From the NCBI RefSeq assembly GCF_019449275.2, contig NZ_JAHZQZ020000014.1:248001-312000 (forward strand): a DNA stretch of 64,000 nt, read 5' to 3'. A model generated the notes under the pieces. The model saw only the letters and a list, made by a program, of their open reading frames with translations, was not told the DNA's origin and ran no database searches. Shown one piece after another: positions 39,242 to 49,793 of the stretch. The position numbers were made by a program, and so were the translations under genes. This stretch comes from Microbacterium sp. HD4P20 (GTDB lineage: Bacteria > Actinomycetota > Actinomycetes > Actinomycetales > Microbacteriaceae). Positions within the stretch are counted from its first letter, which is position 1. Each line of letters begins with the position of its first letter.

Positions 39242-39973
39242 ATGCCGCTGCACTTCCTCGTCGAAGAGGCCGCGGCCGCGCAGCCTGGCGACGCCGTGGC
39301 GCTCACGGGCGCCGAAGCACACCACGCCGCGGCAGTGCGTCGTGTCCGCGCGGGGGAGCAGGTGACCGTCGGAGACGGGCGCGGCACGTGGCTGTCGGGC
39401 GTCGTGGAGTCCGCCGCGGCGCGCGAAGTCGTCGTGCGGGTCACGTCGCGCGACGACATCCCACCCGTGCGGCCACGACTCGTGCTCGCCCAGGCGCTCG
39501 CGAAGGGCGACCGCGACGAACTGGCCGTGCAAGCGGCGACAGAGCTCGGCGTCGACCAGATCATCCCGTGGCAGGCGGCGCGCAGCGTCTCGCGCTGGGA
39601 CGTGAGCAAGGAGCAGAAGGCCCGTCAGCGGTGGGCAGGCATCGTGCGCGAAGCCGCGAAGCAGGCGCACCGCGCGTGGGTGCCCGACATCGCCCCGCTG
39701 CACACCACGAAGGACATCGCAGCGCGGGCCGCGGCATCCGTCGTCCTGGTCCTCGAGCCGTCCGCGTCGGTTGCGCTGTCTGCTATCGGACTCCCCGACG
39801 ACGGCGACATCGTGCTCGTGGTCGGGCCCGAGGGCGGCATCGCACCCGAGGAGCTGGAGGCACTGGTCACCGGTGGCGGCCGGCTCGTCCGCTTGGGCGA
39901 CACCGTGCTGCGCACCTCCACCGCCGGTCCCGCGGCGCTGGCGGTGGTGAGCACGGCGCTCGGCCGGTGGTGA
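39242..39973 (+). CDS. rsmE: 16S rRNA (uracil-1498-N3)-methyltransferase
   Basis: SAM-dependent SPOUT methyltransferase modifying U1498. The 243-residue protein has the N-terminal PUA-like part (GAEAHHAAAVRRVRAGEQV) and the knotted C-terminal SAM site VLVVGPEGGIAPEEL with RLGDTVLRTSTAGPAAL. It begins 3 nt after dnaJ, the standard dnaJ-rsmE order. Confidence 0.95.
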   Translation: MPLHFLVEEAAAAQPGDAVALTGAEAHHAAAVRRVRAGEQVTVGDGRGTWLSGVVESAAAREVVVRVTSRDDIPPVRPRLVLAQALAKGDRDELAVQAATELGVDQIIPWQAARSVSRWDVSKEQKARQRWAGIVREAAKQAHRAWVPDIAPLHTTKDIAARAAASVVLVLEPSASVALSAIGLPDDGDIVLVVGPEGGIAPEELEALVTGGGRLVRLGDTVLRTSTAGPAALAVVSTALGRW

Positions 39974-40014
39974 GCACCGTGCGGCCATGGCGACCGGTTC
40001 GGATGCTCCGCCGA

Positions 40015-40020
40015 TAGACT
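40015..40020 (+). promoter_or_regulatory. -10 box of the leaderless HIT gene
   Basis: TAGACT, 6 nt before the ATG at 40027. Confidence 0.6.
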
Positions 40021-40026
40021 GGGCCC

Positions 40027-40374
40027 ATGAGCGAACCCTCGATCTTCACGCGCATCCTGGGCGGAGAGATTCCGTCCGAGATCATCGCCGAGACCGAGAA
40101 CGCGTTCGCGATCCGCGACATCGCGCCCAAAGCGCCCGTCCATCTGCTGGTGATCCCGAAGAGCGAGCAGTACCGGAACGTCGTCGAGCTCGCCGCGGGC
40201 GATCCCGACCTCCTCGCCGAACTGGTGGGTCTGGCGAACACCCTCGCCGCCGAACACGCCGACGGCGATTTTCGATTGATCTTCAACACCGGCCCGAACG
40301 CGGGCCAGACCGTCTTCCACGTGCACGCCCATGTGCTCGCGGGAGGACTCCAGGAAGAGAGCCTTGGTGCCTGA
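40027..40374 (+). CDS. HIT family purine-nucleotide phosphoramidase (HinT-like)
   Basis: Hydrolyses AMP-lysine type phosphoramidates in vitro; its cellular role is unclear. The 115-residue protein starts SEPSIFTRILGGEIPSEIIA and carries the histidine triad VFHVHAHVLAG (HxHxHx). It heads a six-gene run HIT-phoH-ybeY-CNNM-era and overlaps phoH by 8 nt. Confidence 0.95.
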   Translation: MSEPSIFTRILGGEIPSEIIAETENAFAIRDIAPKAPVHLLVIPKSEQYRNVVELAAGDPDLLAELVGLANTLAAEHADGDFRLIFNTGPNAGQTVFHVHAHVLAGGLQEESLGA

Positions 40375-41458
40375 GGAACCCACGACCGAGCGTGACGGCG
40401 CTGTCGAGCGGATCTATGCCGATGGTGTTGCGATGGTGCAGCTGCTCGGCCCCCAGGACCGGCTGCTGCGCGTCGTCGAGAAGGAGCATCCGGACGTCGA
40501 TGTCCATGTCCGCGGAAACGAGATCACGCTGACCGGGGATGCCACCGCCGTCGCGGCCGCCCGGTCGCTCGTGGACGAACTCCTGGCGATGACCAAGGCC
40601 GGTCACGCGCTGGGAGAGGACGATGTGACCTCGTCCAATCGGATCCTCCGCAACGAGGGCGGACCCCGCCCGTCCGAGGTGCTCGGCGAGGCGATCCTGT
40701 CGTCGCGCGGCAAAGTCATCCGGCCCAAGACCCTCGGGCAGAAGGCGTACGTCGACGCGATCGAAGAGAACACGATCGTCTTCGGCATCGGCCCCGCCGG
40801 CACCGGCAAGACCTACCTCGCGATGGCCAAGGCTGTCCAGGCGCTGCAGCGCAAAGAGGTCAGCCGCATCATCCTCACGCGTCCAGCCGTCGAGGCGGGA
40901 GAGCGGCTCGGCTTCCTGCCCGGCACCCTGACCGACAAGATCGACCCGTATCTGCGGCCGCTGTACGACGCGCTCAACGAGATGATGGACCCCGAGCTCG
41001 TGCCCAAGCTGATGGCCACGGGCACCATCGAGGTCGCCCCGCTCGCCTACATGCGCGGGCGAACACTCAACGACTCCTTCGTCGTGCTCGACGAGGCGCA
41101 GAACACCACGCCCGAGCAGATGAAGATGTTCCTGACGCGTCTCGGGTTCGGCACGCGCATGGTCGTGACCGGTGACATCACGCAGATCGACCTGCCGCAG
41201 GGGGCATCCGGACTCCGCCTGGTGACGCGCGTGCTCGACACGATCGACGACATCCACTTCGCCTATCTGACCAGCGATGACGTCGTGCGCCACACGCTCG
41301 TCGGGCGCATCGTCGACGCCTACAGCCAGTACGACGAGCGTCGCCTGGCCTCGCGGCGTGAGCGGGACGAGGCATCCGAGTTCGCTAACCGCGCCGAACG
41401 GCGCGCCACGCGTCCCGCGGGCCCGCGCGATCACAATCCCAAGCGAGGGCGCTCATGA
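40367..41458 (+). CDS. phoH: PhoH-family ATPase
   Basis: Cytoplasmic NTPase linked to RNA metabolism and to YbeY. The 363-residue protein has an N-terminal KH-like region and the P-loop FGIGPAGTGKTYLAMAKAV, with Walker-B-like FVVLDEAQNTTPEQMKMFLTR and the arginine segment TRLGFGTRMVVTGD. The GTG at 40367 is used because AGGAAGAGAG ends 7 nt upstream; TTG at 40364 is possible. ATGA overlap with ybeY reflects the conserved phoH-ybeY pair. Confidence 0.95.
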   Translation: MPEEPTTERDGAVERIYADGVAMVQLLGPQDRLLRVVEKEHPDVDVHVRGNEITLTGDATAVAAARSLVDELLAMTKAGHALGEDDVTSSNRILRNEGGPRPSEVLGEAILSSRGKVIRPKTLGQKAYVDAIEENTIVFGIGPAGTGKTYLAMAKAVQALQRKEVSRIILTRPAVEAGERLGFLPGTLTDKIDPYLRPLYDALNEMMDPELVPKLMATGTIEVAPLAYMRGRTLNDSFVVLDEAQNTTPEQMKMFLTRLGFGTRMVVTGDITQIDLPQGASGLRLVTRVLDTIDDIHFAYLTSDDVVRHTLVGRIVDAYSQYDERRLASRRERDEASEFANRAERRATRPAGPRDHNPKRGRS

Positions 41459-41925
41459 CCATCGAGATCGGCAACGAATCCGGCGTTGAGGTGGACGAGA
41501 CCGTGCTCCTGCGGCTCATGGAGCACAACCTCGCCGAGCTGCACGTCAGCCCCGAAGCGGACGTGGCCATCCTGCTCGTGGACGAGGGCGCGATGGAAGC
41601 ACTGCACGTGCAGTGGATGGACGAGCCCGGTCCCACCGACGTCCTGAGCTTCCCGATGGACGAGCTGAGGCCCGGAACAGAGGATGCGCCCGCTCCGGCG
41701 GGCCTGCTCGGCGACATCGTGCTGTGCCCGCAGGTGGCTGAGGCACAGGCCGTCGCCGCGAAGCACAGCACCCTCGACGAGCTGATCCTGCTGACCACGC
41801 ACGGTCTGCTTCACCTGCTCGGGTTCGATCACGGCGAGCCCGAGGAGGAGCGCGAGATGTTCGGGCTCCAGCGCGAGCTCATCGCATCCTTTCACGCGGC
41901 AGAACGGCGACGACCCCGCGCATGA
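41455..41925 (+). CDS. ybeY: Endoribonuclease YbeY
   Basis: Zinc-dependent RNase in 16S rRNA 3' maturation and ribosome quality control. The 156-residue protein has the metal motif HGLLHLLGFDH and the conserved PTDVLSFPMDE and GDIVLCPQVAEAQA. Both ends overlap neighbours by ATGA. Confidence 0.97.
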   Translation: MTIEIGNESGVEVDETVLLRLMEHNLAELHVSPEADVAILLVDEGAMEALHVQWMDEPGPTDVLSFPMDELRPGTEDAPAPAGLLGDIVLCPQVAEAQAVAAKHSTLDELILLTTHGLLHLLGFDHGEPEEEREMFGLQRELIASFHAAERRRPRA

Positions 41926-43274
41926 CCGAAGCACTCCTGCTGGTCGGCGCGGCGCTCCTCCTCGCATTCGGCGCCCTGATGGTCGCGATCGACGCCGCTC
42001 TCGGGGTGACCTCGCGCGCCGACCTGGCAGAGCTCGGCGCCGAGGGGCGCAATGCGCGGTCCCTGCAGCGCATCGCTGCGGACCCGGAGGCGCACGCCAA
42101 TGCCGTGATCTTCATCCGCGTACTCGCCGAGACGACCGCCGCCGTGCTGGTGACCGTCGCCTTCATGCTGCTGTTCGACAACATCTGGTGGGCGATGCTG
42201 GCTGCGGCGCTGCTGATGACCGGTGTCTCGTACGTCGTCGTGGGCGCCAGCCCCCGCACCGTCGGACGCCTGCACGCCAAGGGCCTGCTGCGTGGGGCTG
42301 CGCCCGTGATCCGGGGCGTTCGCATCTTCCTCGGTCCGCTCGCACACGGGCTGGTCGCCTTGGGTACGCGGATCACCCCCGGCGCGTCACGCGGTTCGTC
42401 GTTCGCCTCCGAGGAGCAGCTGCTGAGCATCATCGACGAGGCGGCCGAGAACGAGCTCATCGAGCAGGACGACCGCGAACTGATCCACTCGGTGTTCGAC
42501 TTCACCGACACGTTCGTAAGGGCCGTCATGGTCCCGCGCACCGATATGGTCACCGTGGATGCCTCGGCCTCGACACGCGAGGCCATGTCGACCTTCCTCG
42601 ACAGGGGCATCTCGCGCGTGCCGATTGTCGATGACGACGCCGATGACGTGGTGGGCGTGCTGTACCTCAAGGATCTCGTGCAGTTCGGCTTCCGCGATGA
42701 GGCGGGCTGGCGCGACGCGCCCATCAGCCGCATCGCGCGGCCGGCGGTCTTCGTGCCGGAGTCGATGAAGGCCGAGACGTTGCTGCAGCAGATGAAGCGG
42801 GACGCGGTTCACGTGTGCCTGGTCGTCGACGAGTACGGTGGCGTGTCCGGTCTGGTCACGCTCGAGGACCTCATCGAAGAGCTCGTCGGCGAGATCTCCG
42901 ACGAGTACGACCCTCGCGGCGACGAGGTGACCGAGCTCGAACCCGGACACTTCCGGGTGAGCGCCCGCATGGGCCTCGACGAGGTCGGGGACCTGTTCGG
43001 CATCGAGCTCGAAGACGAGGACGTCGACTCGATCGGCGGCTTGCTCGGGAAGGCCCTGGGCCGTGTGCCGCAGCCGGGCGCGACGGCCGAGTACGCCGGG
43101 CTGGTGCTCACCGGGGGCGCATCTCGCGGTCGAGGCCGCGGCATCTCGACGGTCTTCGTCGAACGCGGCGAAGCGCGGCCAGAGACAGGGCGGTTCCCGC
43201 GGACCGGCGAGATCCGCACCGTCGGAGTCCGCACCGGCGAGGTGCGCACTCCCAAGAAGGGGGAGAGCCCATGA
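41922..43274 (+). CDS. CNNM/CorC (HlyC) family membrane protein
   Basis: Proposed magnesium exporter or regulator. The 450-residue protein has the DUF21 membrane domain (about 1-180), two CBS domains (from VMVPRTDMVTVDASASTREA to VCLVVDEYGGVSGLVTLEDL) and the CorC_HlyC domain (HFRVSARMGLDEVGDLFGIEL). A basic Arg/Thr tail of about 45 residues with repeated GEIRT/GEVRT units follows, longer than usual. It sits between ybeY and era, as in many bacteria. Confidence 0.93.
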   Translation: MTEALLLVGAALLLAFGALMVAIDAALGVTSRADLAELGAEGRNARSLQRIAADPEAHANAVIFIRVLAETTAAVLVTVAFMLLFDNIWWAMLAAALLMTGVSYVVVGASPRTVGRLHAKGLLRGAAPVIRGVRIFLGPLAHGLVALGTRITPGASRGSSFASEEQLLSIIDEAAENELIEQDDRELIHSVFDFTDTFVRAVMVPRTDMVTVDASASTREAMSTFLDRGISRVPIVDDDADDVVGVLYLKDLVQFGFRDEAGWRDAPISRIARPAVFVPESMKAETLLQQMKRDAVHVCLVVDEYGGVSGLVTLEDLIEELVGEISDEYDPRGDEVTELEPGHFRVSARMGLDEVGDLFGIELEDEDVDSIGGLLGKALGRVPQPGATAEYAGLVLTGGASRGRGRGISTVFVERGEARPETGRFPRTGEIRTVGVRTGEVRTPKKGESP

Positions 43275-44197
43275 ACGAACCGCACACCCCCGCGATGGAG
43301 GAGCAGCCCACGGGGCGCTCGGGCTTCGTCACCTTCGTGGGCAGGCCGAACGTCGGAAAGTCGACCCTCACGAATGCGCTGGTCGGCGAGAAGGTCGCTA
43401 TCACCAGTGACAAGCCGCAGACCACGCGGCGCGCGATTCGCGGCATCCTGAACCGGCCGGCAGGCCAGCTCGTGATCGTCGACACACCAGGGCTTCACAA
43501 GCCGCGCACTCTGCTCGGGGAGCGGCTCAACAACCTCGTCGAGCAGGTGCTCGGCGATGTGGACGTCATCGGCTTCTGTGTCCCCGCCACGGAGAAGGTG
43601 GGCCCGGGCGATCGCCGCATCGCGCAATCGCTGGACGGATACCGTCGCGCCAAGAAGGTCGCGATCGTGACGAAGACGGATGCCGCTTCCCGCGAGCAGA
43701 TCACCGAGCGACTCCTCGAGGTGGACCAGCTGCGCGAGGACTGGGCGGCCGTCATCCCGCTGTCGGCACTCACCCGCGACCAGCTGGACGTGCTCACCGA
43801 CGAGTTGCTGTCGCTCATGCCGACGGGACCAGCGCTGTATCCCGAGGACGTCGTGACCGACGAGTCCACCGAGGACCGCATCGCCGAGATCATCCGGGAG
43901 GCCGCGCTGGAGGGCGTGCGGGACGAGCTGCCGCACTCGATCGCCGTGACGATCGAGGACATGTCCCAACGCGAGACCGGCAGCATGACCGACATCTACG
44001 CGAACATCGTCGTGGAGCGCGACAGCCAGAAGGCGATCATCATCGGGCACAAAGGCTCCCGGCTGCGGGACGTCGGAGCCCGTGCTCGCGCGCAGATCGA
44101 GCCCCTCGTGGGCACCCGCGTGTTCCTGAAGCTGCACGTTCGCGTGGCGAAGGAATGGCAGCGCGACCCTAAGCAGCTGGGCCGTCTCGGGTTCTAG
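43271..44197 (+). CDS. era: GTPase Era
   Basis: Binds the 3' end of 16S rRNA during 30S assembly. The 308-residue protein has G1 GRPNVGKST, the Era switch TSDKPQTTRRAIRG, G3 DTPGL, G4 TKTD and a C-terminal KH domain (VERDSQKAIIIGHKGSRLRD). ATG overlaps the CNNM stop (ATGA). It ends the phoH-ybeY-CNNM-era run. Confidence 0.97.
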   Translation: MNEPHTPAMEEQPTGRSGFVTFVGRPNVGKSTLTNALVGEKVAITSDKPQTTRRAIRGILNRPAGQLVIVDTPGLHKPRTLLGERLNNLVEQVLGDVDVIGFCVPATEKVGPGDRRIAQSLDGYRRAKKVAIVTKTDAASREQITERLLEVDQLREDWAAVIPLSALTRDQLDVLTDELLSLMPTGPALYPEDVVTDESTEDRIAEIIREAALEGVRDELPHSIAVTIEDMSQRETGSMTDIYANIVVERDSQKAIIIGHKGSRLRDVGARARAQIEPLVGTRVFLKLHVRVAKEWQRDPKQLGRLGF

Positions 44198-44226
44198 ACC
44201 GAGATGCACACTCGGCTGCACGGGTG

Positions 44227-44232
44227 TAGCCT
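44227..44232 (+). promoter_or_regulatory. -10 box of the leuA leader transcript
   Basis: TAGCCT, 6 nt before the ATG of the leader peptide at 44239, so the leader peptide itself is made from a leaderless end. Confidence 0.6.
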
Positions 44233-44238
44233 GAAGCC

Positions 44239-46112
<1,874 letters not shown>

Positions 46113-46133
46113 CTCCACACACGAAGGGAGCGG

Positions 46134-46172
46134 GCTGACGGTCGAGGGGACTTCCTCCCCTCGACCGTCAGC
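46134..46172. terminator. 17-bp perfect hairpin between leuA and the TRIC-like gene
   Basis: The arm 46134-46150 (starting GCTGACGGTC) is perfectly complementary to 46156-46172, with loop CTTCC. It covers the stop codon of the minus-strand gene (46168-46170). There is no U-tract on either strand. Confidence 0.75.
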
Positions 46173-46854
46173 TCTTGACGATGGGGATCGTCGACGTCTC
46201 GACCGCGACCTTGCGCCGGTACAGCGCTCGCTGCTCGGGGAGCGAGATGTCGAAGATCACCGCAAGCAGCCGGATGACCGCGGTCACGGCGATGCCGATG
46301 ACGGCTGCCACCACGACATCCGCTCCAAGCTCGTATGAGCCGGCCAGGACGAGACAGCCGGCTCCCGCCGCGACGGCGTAGAGAGAGCCGACATGCATGA
46401 TCGCCACCGGAAGACCCATGATCACGTCGCGCAGGATGCCGCCGCCGACGGCGGCGCACACCCCGACGAACACCGCCGGCACGAGGGGCAGGCCGAGCAC
46501 GAGCGCCTTGCTGGTGCCGAAGGCCCCGAACAGCCCGATCACGAGCGCGTCGAGACCGACGATCACGGCATTGAGTCTCTGAAAGAGTCCCGCCAGCAGC
46601 ATCCCTAGAAGAGCCGCTCCCGTCGCCGTCAAGAGGTACCAATTGCTCTGGAGCGTGGTGGGTGCCACGTTGAGCAGCAGGTCGCGGATGAGCCCGCCGC
46701 CCATGCCCATGACGACGCCGATGATCGCGACGCCGAGCAGATCCAGGCGCCGTTCGCCACGGAAGCCCGACGCGAACAGGGCTCCCTGGATGCCGCCGAG
46801 GCCCACGGCGATGAGGTCGGCCCACAGCGGGATCACGAAGAGCGGCTCGTCCAC
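46168..46854 (-). CDS. TRIC-type (UPF0126/YadS) cation channel family protein
   Basis: Membrane protein of 228 residues with seven predicted helices built from two repeats, each with the family motif GGG(L/I)xRD: MGMGGGLIRDLLLN and AAVGGGILRDVIMG. Prokaryotic TRIC homologues form trimeric monovalent cation channels. The GTG start at 46854 is preceded by minus-strand GACAAT with 6 nt spacing. It is read towards leuA. Confidence 0.9.
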   Translation of the reverse strand: MDEPLFVIPLWADLIAVGLGGIQGALFASGFRGERRLDLLGVAIIGVVMGMGGGLIRDLLLNVAPTTLQSNWYLLTATGAALLGMLLAGLFQRLNAVIVGLDALVIGLFGAFGTSKALVLGLPLVPAVFVGVCAAVGGGILRDVIMGLPVAIMHVGSLYAVAAGAGCLVLAGSYELGADVVVAAVIGIAVTAVIRLLAVIFDISLPEQRALYRRKVAVETSTIPIVKS

Positions 46855-46891
46855 CGTTCCATTGTCGTCGCAGGAGTCGCAGGACGCGGGA

Positions 46892-47518
46892 TCAGGGGAT
46901 GTGAGTCCGCACTGCAGACATGAAGCCGTCCGGATCGTCCACCCACAGCCGGACGGCGTCGAGCTCGGCCGGTTCGCCGGAAACCTGCGTGATGACGGGG
47001 TGCTCGAGCATCACGAGGATGTTGGTCTCGTCGGCGATGCGGATCGCCAGCGTGCGCCCGTGCGCCTCATCGCGGATCTTGGGTGCCTTCTCAGTGACGT
47101 CGCGTGATCGCTCGACCGAGGCGACCGCCTCCCATGGCATGTCGATGTCGAGGTCGGTGCCCAGGCGGGCACGGATGCCGTCAGGTCCCACTGCGTGCGG
47201 CCGTGTGAGGTAGCCGAGCAAGAGGCCCAGCATCCAGGTGACGCCCCAGATTCCCAGAGCGAGGAGAGGGATCCTCACCCACGGCCATTGGTGGACGATG
47301 AGATCCACGATCGGAATCTCGACGGCCGAGAGCACGATGAAGATGACGAGGATCGTCATGATGGGGGAGTGGTACGCGAAGGCGCTCGCCCCCGTCGGCA
47401 CGCGCGGGCGGCGGAACAGCCAGCGATAGAGGCTCTGCCACACGCCGACCTCCGCGCGCCACGCGGCGCGGGCGATCCGCGTGACGCGGCCGGGTGCCTT
47501 CTCGGTCACGACGCTCAT
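46892..47518 (-). CDS. Membrane protein of unknown function coupled to a MarR regulator
   Basis: A 208-residue protein with a basic N-terminus, two helices (about residues 52-70 and 83-103) and a C-terminal soluble part that resembles a membrane-linked PH-like domain (GIRARLGTDLDIDMPWEAVASVE; rest DPDGFMSAVRTHI). I do not recognise a named family. Its start overlaps the MarR stop (ATGA), so it is the second gene of an operon and a likely regulatory target or partner of that repressor. Confidence 0.8.
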   Translation of the reverse strand: MSVVTEKAPGRVTRIARAAWRAEVGVWQSLYRWLFRRPRVPTGASAFAYHSPIMTILVIFIVLSAVEIPIVDLIVHQWPWVRIPLLALGIWGVTWMLGLLLGYLTRPHAVGPDGIRARLGTDLDIDMPWEAVASVERSRDVTEKAPKIRDEAHGRTLAIRIADETNILVMLEHPVITQVSGEPAELDAVRLWVDDPDGFMSAVRTHIP

Positions 47519-47982
47519 CCGACGTCGCTCCGCTCGGCCTGGCGAGCGGCGTGCTCGGCGATCAGGGACTGAAGCCGATCGAGGATGTGCTGCAGCGCGC
47601 GGGAGGTGACCTGCAGGTCCTCGTCGTCGAGCCCGGCGACGAGGTCGCCGCCGAGAGCGGTGTGCTCAGCGTCCATGGTCTCCATGATCGACCGGCCCCG
47701 TTCGGTGAGGGTCACGAGAACCGCGCGCCGGTCGGTCGGGTGCGGTTCGCGCCGCGCGAAACCGGTGGCGTCCAGGGCATCCACGAGGGCGGTGACGTTG
47801 CGCGGGGTGACGCCGATGGCTTCGGCCAGCTGGACCTGGGTTGAAGGCCCGCTGTGATGAAGCACCCACAGCAGGTGCGTGCGGGAGGTCGTCAGGCCGC
47901 GCCGCTCCAGCTCGCTCGCCTGATCCGCTTCGAGCAGCTGCGAGATCGCGAGGAGCGTATCCAGAATCTGCGTGCCTGACAT
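47515..47982 (-). CDS. MarR-family transcriptional regulator
   Basis: A 155-residue winged-helix repressor. The recognition helix region reads GPSTQVQLAEAIGVTPRNVTALVDALDATG, and the wing FARREPHPTDRRAVLVTLTERG has the MarR DxR pattern (TDRRAV). The ligand is unknown. ATG at 47982 lies 7 nt after minus-strand TATTCT, and a perfect palindrome at 47993-48005 covers this promoter, so autorepression is likely. Confidence 0.92.
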   Translation of the reverse strand: MSGTQILDTLLAISQLLEADQASELERRGLTTSRTHLLWVLHHSGPSTQVQLAEAIGVTPRNVTALVDALDATGFARREPHPTDRRAVLVTLTERGRSIMETMDAEHTALGGDLVAGLDDEDLQVTSRALQHILDRLQSLIAEHAARQAERSDVG

Positions 47983-47992
47983 AGTGAATAGA

Positions 47993-48005
47993 ATACATAA
48001 TGTAT
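47993..48005. promoter_or_regulatory. Palindromic operator at the MarR promoter
   Basis: ATACATAATGTAT is a perfect 6-1-6 inverted repeat and conspicuously AT-rich for this genome. It lies directly against the -10 box TATTCT (minus strand, 47995-47990) of the MarR operon. Confidence 0.75.
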
Positions 48006-48093
48006 CTCTGGAGCCGCAAAAGGGCCCGCGCGGACAGCCGGCCGTGCGTCAAACCGAGACCGCGGCGGACCGCCGCCTTCGGCCGCCTCCGGA

Positions 48094-48099
48094 GATAAT
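48094..48099 (+). promoter_or_regulatory. -10 box of leaderless recO
   Basis: GATAAT, 6 nt before the GTG at 48106. Confidence 0.55.
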
Positions 48100-48105
48100 T
48101 GACGA

Positions 48106-48846
48106 GTGCCCACCTACCGCGATGAAGTCGTGGTCCTGCGCACCCACAAGCTGGGTGAAGCCGACAGGATCGTGACCATGCTCAGCCGCCGGCACGGCAA
48201 ACTGCGTGCCGTTGCGAAGGGCGTGCGGCGCACATCCTCCCGCTTCGGATCGCGGCTGGAGCCGTTCATGGTGGCTGATGTGCAGCTGTACCAGGGGAGG
48301 TCGCTGGACATCATCCAACAGGCCGAGTCGCTCGGCTCATACGGTGCCGACATCGCGGCGCACTACGACCGGTACACCACGGCTCACGCGATGGTCGAGA
48401 CCGCCGACCGTCTCAACGAGGCCGAGGCCACACCCCAGCAGTACCTGCTTCTGGTCGGGGGACTGCGCGCGCTCGCGCGCGGTGAGCACGCGTCACGAAG
48501 CGTGCTGGATTCCTACCTGCTTCGCGCGATGGCTCTGTCCGGGTGGGCACCGGGTCTCGGTGAGTGTGCCCGCTGCGGGCGCCCCGGACCGCACGACACG
48601 TTCGTCGCTCAGCAGGGCGGGGTCGTGTGCGGCGACTGCGCACCCACCGGGGCGGCGCGCGTCGACCGCGCCACGGTCGGGCTCCTCCAGTCGCTCATGG
48701 CGGGGGAGTGGGAGCAGGTGGACGCCGCCTCAGCGGGATCCTCGGCGGCGGCATCGGGGCTGATCGCCGCCTACGCCCAGTGGCACCTCGAGCGCGGCAT
48801 CCGTTCGCTGTCCCATGTCTCCGCACCACAGGAAGGCGCCCGGTGA
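48106..48846 (+). CDS. recO: DNA repair protein RecO
   Basis: Loads RecA with RecR and anneals strands. The 246-residue protein has an N-terminal OB fold ([20 protein letters not shown]), a helical middle and the zinc finger [19 protein letters not shown] with VCGDC. GTG start is fixed by the promoter box. Stop and uppS start overlap (GTGA), the usual recO-uppS pair. Confidence 0.95.
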   Translation: MPTYRDEVVVLRTHKLGEADRIVTMLSRRHGKLRAVAKGVRRTSSRFGSRLEPFMVADVQLYQGRSLDIIQQAESLGSYGADIAAHYDRYTTAHAMVETADRLNEAEATPQQYLLLVGGLRALARGEHASRSVLDSYLLRAMALSGWAPGLGECARCGRPGPHDTFVAQQGGVVCGDCAPTGAARVDRATVGLLQSLMAGEWEQVDAASAGSSAAASGLIAAYAQWHLERGIRSLSHVSAPQEGAR

Positions 48847-49655
48847 GTCCGAAGCCCTACACGCATCGCGATGCCGTGCCCTACCGCCCGCTGGACTGGA
48901 CGGGCGTGTACCCGCCCGCATACGCGAAGGGCACCGTACCCGAGCACGTCGCCCTGGTGATGGACGGAAACGGCCGCTGGGCCAACCGGCGGGGCCTGAC
49001 CCGCATCGAGGGCCACAAGGCCGGCGAGGCCGCGCTCCTGGACGTCGTCGCCGGTGCGATCCAGGCGGGCGTCAGGCACCTCTCGGTGTACGCCTTCTCT
49101 ACGGAGAACTGGTCGCGCTCGCCCGACGAGGTCCGCTTCCTCATGGGGTACAACCGCGACGTGCTCCACAGGCGACGCGATCAGCTCAACGAGTGGGGTG
49201 TGCGCATCCAGTGGGCCGGCCGCAAGCCACGCCTGTGGGGCTCGGTCATCAAGGAACTGCAGTACGCCGAACGGCTGACGGCGGGCAACGGTGTGCTCAC
49301 GCTGACGATGTGCGTCAACTACGGCGGACGGATCGAGCTCGTCGACGCGATGCGCTCGATCGCAGACGACGTCGCGGCGGGGCGGCTGAAGCCCTCGGCG
49401 GTGTCGGAGAAGCTGATCCAGCGACGGCTCTACCAGCCGGGGATGCCTGACGTCGATCTGTTCATCCGCTCGAGCGGAGAGCAGCGCACTTCGAACTTCC
49501 TGCTGTGGGAGTCGGCGTATGCCGAGTTCGTCTTCCTCGACACCCTGTGGCCGGACTTCACCCGCGAAGACCTGTGGCACGGAATCGATCTGTACCTCGG
49601 TCGGGAGCGGCGATTCGGCGGTGCCGTGGACGTGCCTGATTCGCCGGCCGGTTGA
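48843..49655 (+). CDS. uppS: Isoprenyl (polyprenyl) diphosphate synthase, cis type
   Basis: Extends farnesyl or geranylgeranyl diphosphate to the lipid carrier for cell-wall synthesis. The 270-residue protein shows [17 protein letters not shown] (catalytic Asp), [25 protein letters not shown] and the C-terminal [20 protein letters not shown]. It starts with GTG overlapping recO. Confidence 0.95.
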   Translation: MSPKPYTHRDAVPYRPLDWTGVYPPAYAKGTVPEHVALVMDGNGRWANRRGLTRIEGHKAGEAALLDVVAGAIQAGVRHLSVYAFSTENWSRSPDEVRFLMGYNRDVLHRRRDQLNEWGVRIQWAGRKPRLWGSVIKELQYAERLTAGNGVLTLTMCVNYGGRIELVDAMRSIADDVAAGRLKPSAVSEKLIQRRLYQPGMPDVDLFIRSSGEQRTSNFLLWESAYAEFVFLDTLWPDFTREDLWHGIDLYLGRERRFGGAVDVPDSPAG

Positions 49656-49781
49656 TCCGGGGCGTCCTCACCCACTCCGAGTGATGGCGCCGGGCCGGCG
49701 CACCTGGTATGCCGGTTGCAGCGGCTCGTCCCCATCGACGAGCGGCGTGAGACGGTCGTGCACCGGCCGCAGCCGGCCGAT

Positions 49782-49789
49782 CAGGAGGA
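49782..49789 (+). promoter_or_regulatory. Strong ribosome binding site of gadB
   Basis: CAGGAGGA/AGGAGGAA, one of the best SD matches in the window, 5 nt before the ATG at 49794; it decides that start over an upstream in-frame ATG at 49716. Confidence 0.8.
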
Positions 49790-49793
49790 ACAC

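Noticed and set aside
47989..47994. Plus-strand TAGAAT at the MarR operator as a promoter for recO
   Set aside because: recO has its own GATAAT box at the 6-nt distance and the plus-strand TAGAAT lies over 110 nt upstream with no gene start near it.
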